Below, one piece after another: positions 63,220-64,000 of a stretch of 64,000 nt of DNA (the first letter of the stretch is position 1; each line of letters begins with the position of its first letter). Made by a program: the position numbers and the translations under genes. The notes under the pieces are model-generated. The model made no database searches. It was not told where the DNA came from and saw nothing but the letters and a program-made list of their open reading frames with translations. Source of the stretch: Thermovenabulum gondwanense (lineage in GTDB: Bacteria; Bacillota; Thermosediminibacteria; Thermosediminibacterales; Thermosediminibacteraceae); contig NZ_LOHZ01000025.1 in NCBI RefSeq assembly GCF_001601575.1, forward strand, positions 90,647 through 154,646, read 5' to 3'.

Positions 63220-64000
63220 ATGTTTTCACCTCACGATGTAATTCCAACCCTTGAAAAGTATATTTTGGTGGATGGTTATCCCATTGTAATTGATTTAGAA
63301 AAATCTTACGGTAGCTACATTGTGGACGCTAAGGATGGAACCGATTATTTAGACTTTTATTCCTTCTTTGCATCATCCCCGTTGGGTTTAAACCATCCAA
63401 AACTTGCCAACGAGGAATTTAAAGAGAGAGTCTTCAGAGCTGCTGTCAATAAGGTGGCCAATTCGGATATGTATACGGTGGAAATGGCTCAGTTTGTAAA
63501 AACATTTATGGAGGTTGCCGCACCGGAAAGTTTCAAACATCTTTTTTTAATTGACACCGGTACCCTGGCGGTAGAAAACGCATTAAAGGTCGCTATGGAC
63601 TGGAAGGTAAGGAAAAACATTGATAAAGGTTATAAAGAAAGCGCTCAGAAGGGAACCAAGGTTATACACTTTAAGGAGGCTTTTCACGGAAGGTCGGGTT
63701 ATACCCTTTCCCTTACAAATATCTTTGATCCGAGGAAGGTTATGTATTTTACGAAATTTAACGATTGGCCCAGGATTACAAATCCCAAGATTGTCTGGCC
63801 TTTAGAAAAGCACTTAGATGAAGTGAAAAGGGCGGAAAATGAGGCAATAAACCAGATTAAAAAAGCTATTGCCGAAAACCCCGATGATATATGTGCGATA
63901 ATAATTGAAACCATCCAGGGTGAGGGAGGGGACAACCATTTCAGGCCGGAGTTTTTCAGGGCACTTAGGGAGATATGCGATGAGAATGAGATAATGCTAA
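63220..64000 (+). CDS. lat: L-lysine 6-aminotransferase, 5' part (runs off window)
   Basis: The first 260 codons of a class III aminotransferase that fits L-lysine 6-transaminase (Lat), which transfers the epsilon-amino group of lysine to 2-oxoglutarate. The opening SPHDVIPTLEKYILVDGYPI, then DLEKSYGSYIVDAKDGTDYL, and FHGRSGYTLSLTN near residue 150, are like Lat; the PLP lysine lies beyond the window. It starts at ATG 63220 behind GAGGAGGT and has no stop before 64000. It could instead be another omega-aminotransferase. Confidence 0.8.
   Translation, partial: MFSPHDVIPTLEKYILVDGYPIVIDLEKSYGSYIVDAKDGTDYLDFYSFFASSPLGLNHPKLANEEFKERVFRAAVNKVANSDMYTVEMAQFVKTFMEVAAPESFKHLFLIDTGTLAVENALKVAMDWKVRKNIDKGYKESAQKGTKVIHFKEAFHGRSGYTLSLTNIFDPRKVMYFTKFNDWPRITNPKIVWPLEKHLDEVKRAENEAINQIKKAIAENPDDICAIIIETIQGEGGDNHFRPEFFRALREICDENEIML

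Noticed and set aside
1..64000. CRISPR arrays, tRNA or rRNA genes, prophage or conjugation genes
   Set aside because: No regularly spaced repeats, cloverleaf genes, rRNA stretches or phage/conjugation proteins were seen anywhere in the window.

Overview
The window is one continuous piece of a low-GC, Gram-positive, endospore-forming anaerobe (class Clostridia). A thermophilic, Thermosediminibacter/Caldanaerobacter-like lineage is an inference from gene style and order. Evidence for the group: the recG - ylbH(rsmD) - coaD - ylbJ - ylbK - ylbL - ylbM order, an alpha/beta-type spore protein, SpoVS, YlbJ, a probable CsfG sporulation sRNA, FapR/PlsX lipid control and strong AGGAGG ribosome-binding sites with many TTG/GTG starts.

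Positions 1-30930 are core chromosome, almost all on the + strand: recG; a spore SASP gene; rsmD and coaD; a coiled-coil protein; ylbJ; patatin and Lon-like protease; tmcAL; pta-ackA (ATP from acetyl-CoA, with a Crp/Fnr-type palindrome upstream); yceD-rpmF; the FapR-controlled lipid operon fapR-plsX-fabH-degV-fabK-fabD-fabG-acpP-fabF; rnc, spoVS, smc; the SRP set ftsY-ylxM-ffh; and rpsP-khpA-rimM-trmD-rplS-rbgA-rnhB.

Positions 31000-62340 form an accessory island for nucleobase/ureide catabolism, lying between rnhB and yraN. Its left part has a class III CoA-transferase and a minus-strand operon: a CodA-like deaminase, then a molybdenum hydroxylase whose FAD and 2Fe-2S genes carry a frameshift and an in-frame stop. 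An IclR regulator, a diverging NCS1 permease and paired palindromic operator-like boxes follow. The middle part has a ModE-like repressor with a ModE-box-like site before a MoeA-like gene, an AT-rich NTPase/methyltransferase/membrane-protein trio, an IS110 transposase relic, half of a chromate-type transporter, an intact second molybdenum hydroxylase, two tandem NCS2 permeases and a selenium-dependent molybdenum-hydroxylase maturation set (YqeC, MocA-like, XdhC, YqeB).

The right part is an AllH-FdrA(AllF)-small protein-AllG carbamoyltransferase set with a cyclase-family hydrolase, carbamate kinase, a nitrilase-family amidase and a PucR regulator. Read together: bases are imported, deaminated and hydroxylated by Mo(Se) enzymes; a ring-opened ureide is presumably transcarbamoylated to carbamoyl phosphate, from which carbamate kinase makes ATP. 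No allantoinase, allantoate amidohydrolase or uricase is present, so the true substrate is open.

After the island come a 24-codon hydrophobic peptide gene (minus), yraN and the start of an L-lysine 6-aminotransferase gene that runs off the window. No tRNA, rRNA or CRISPR array was seen.
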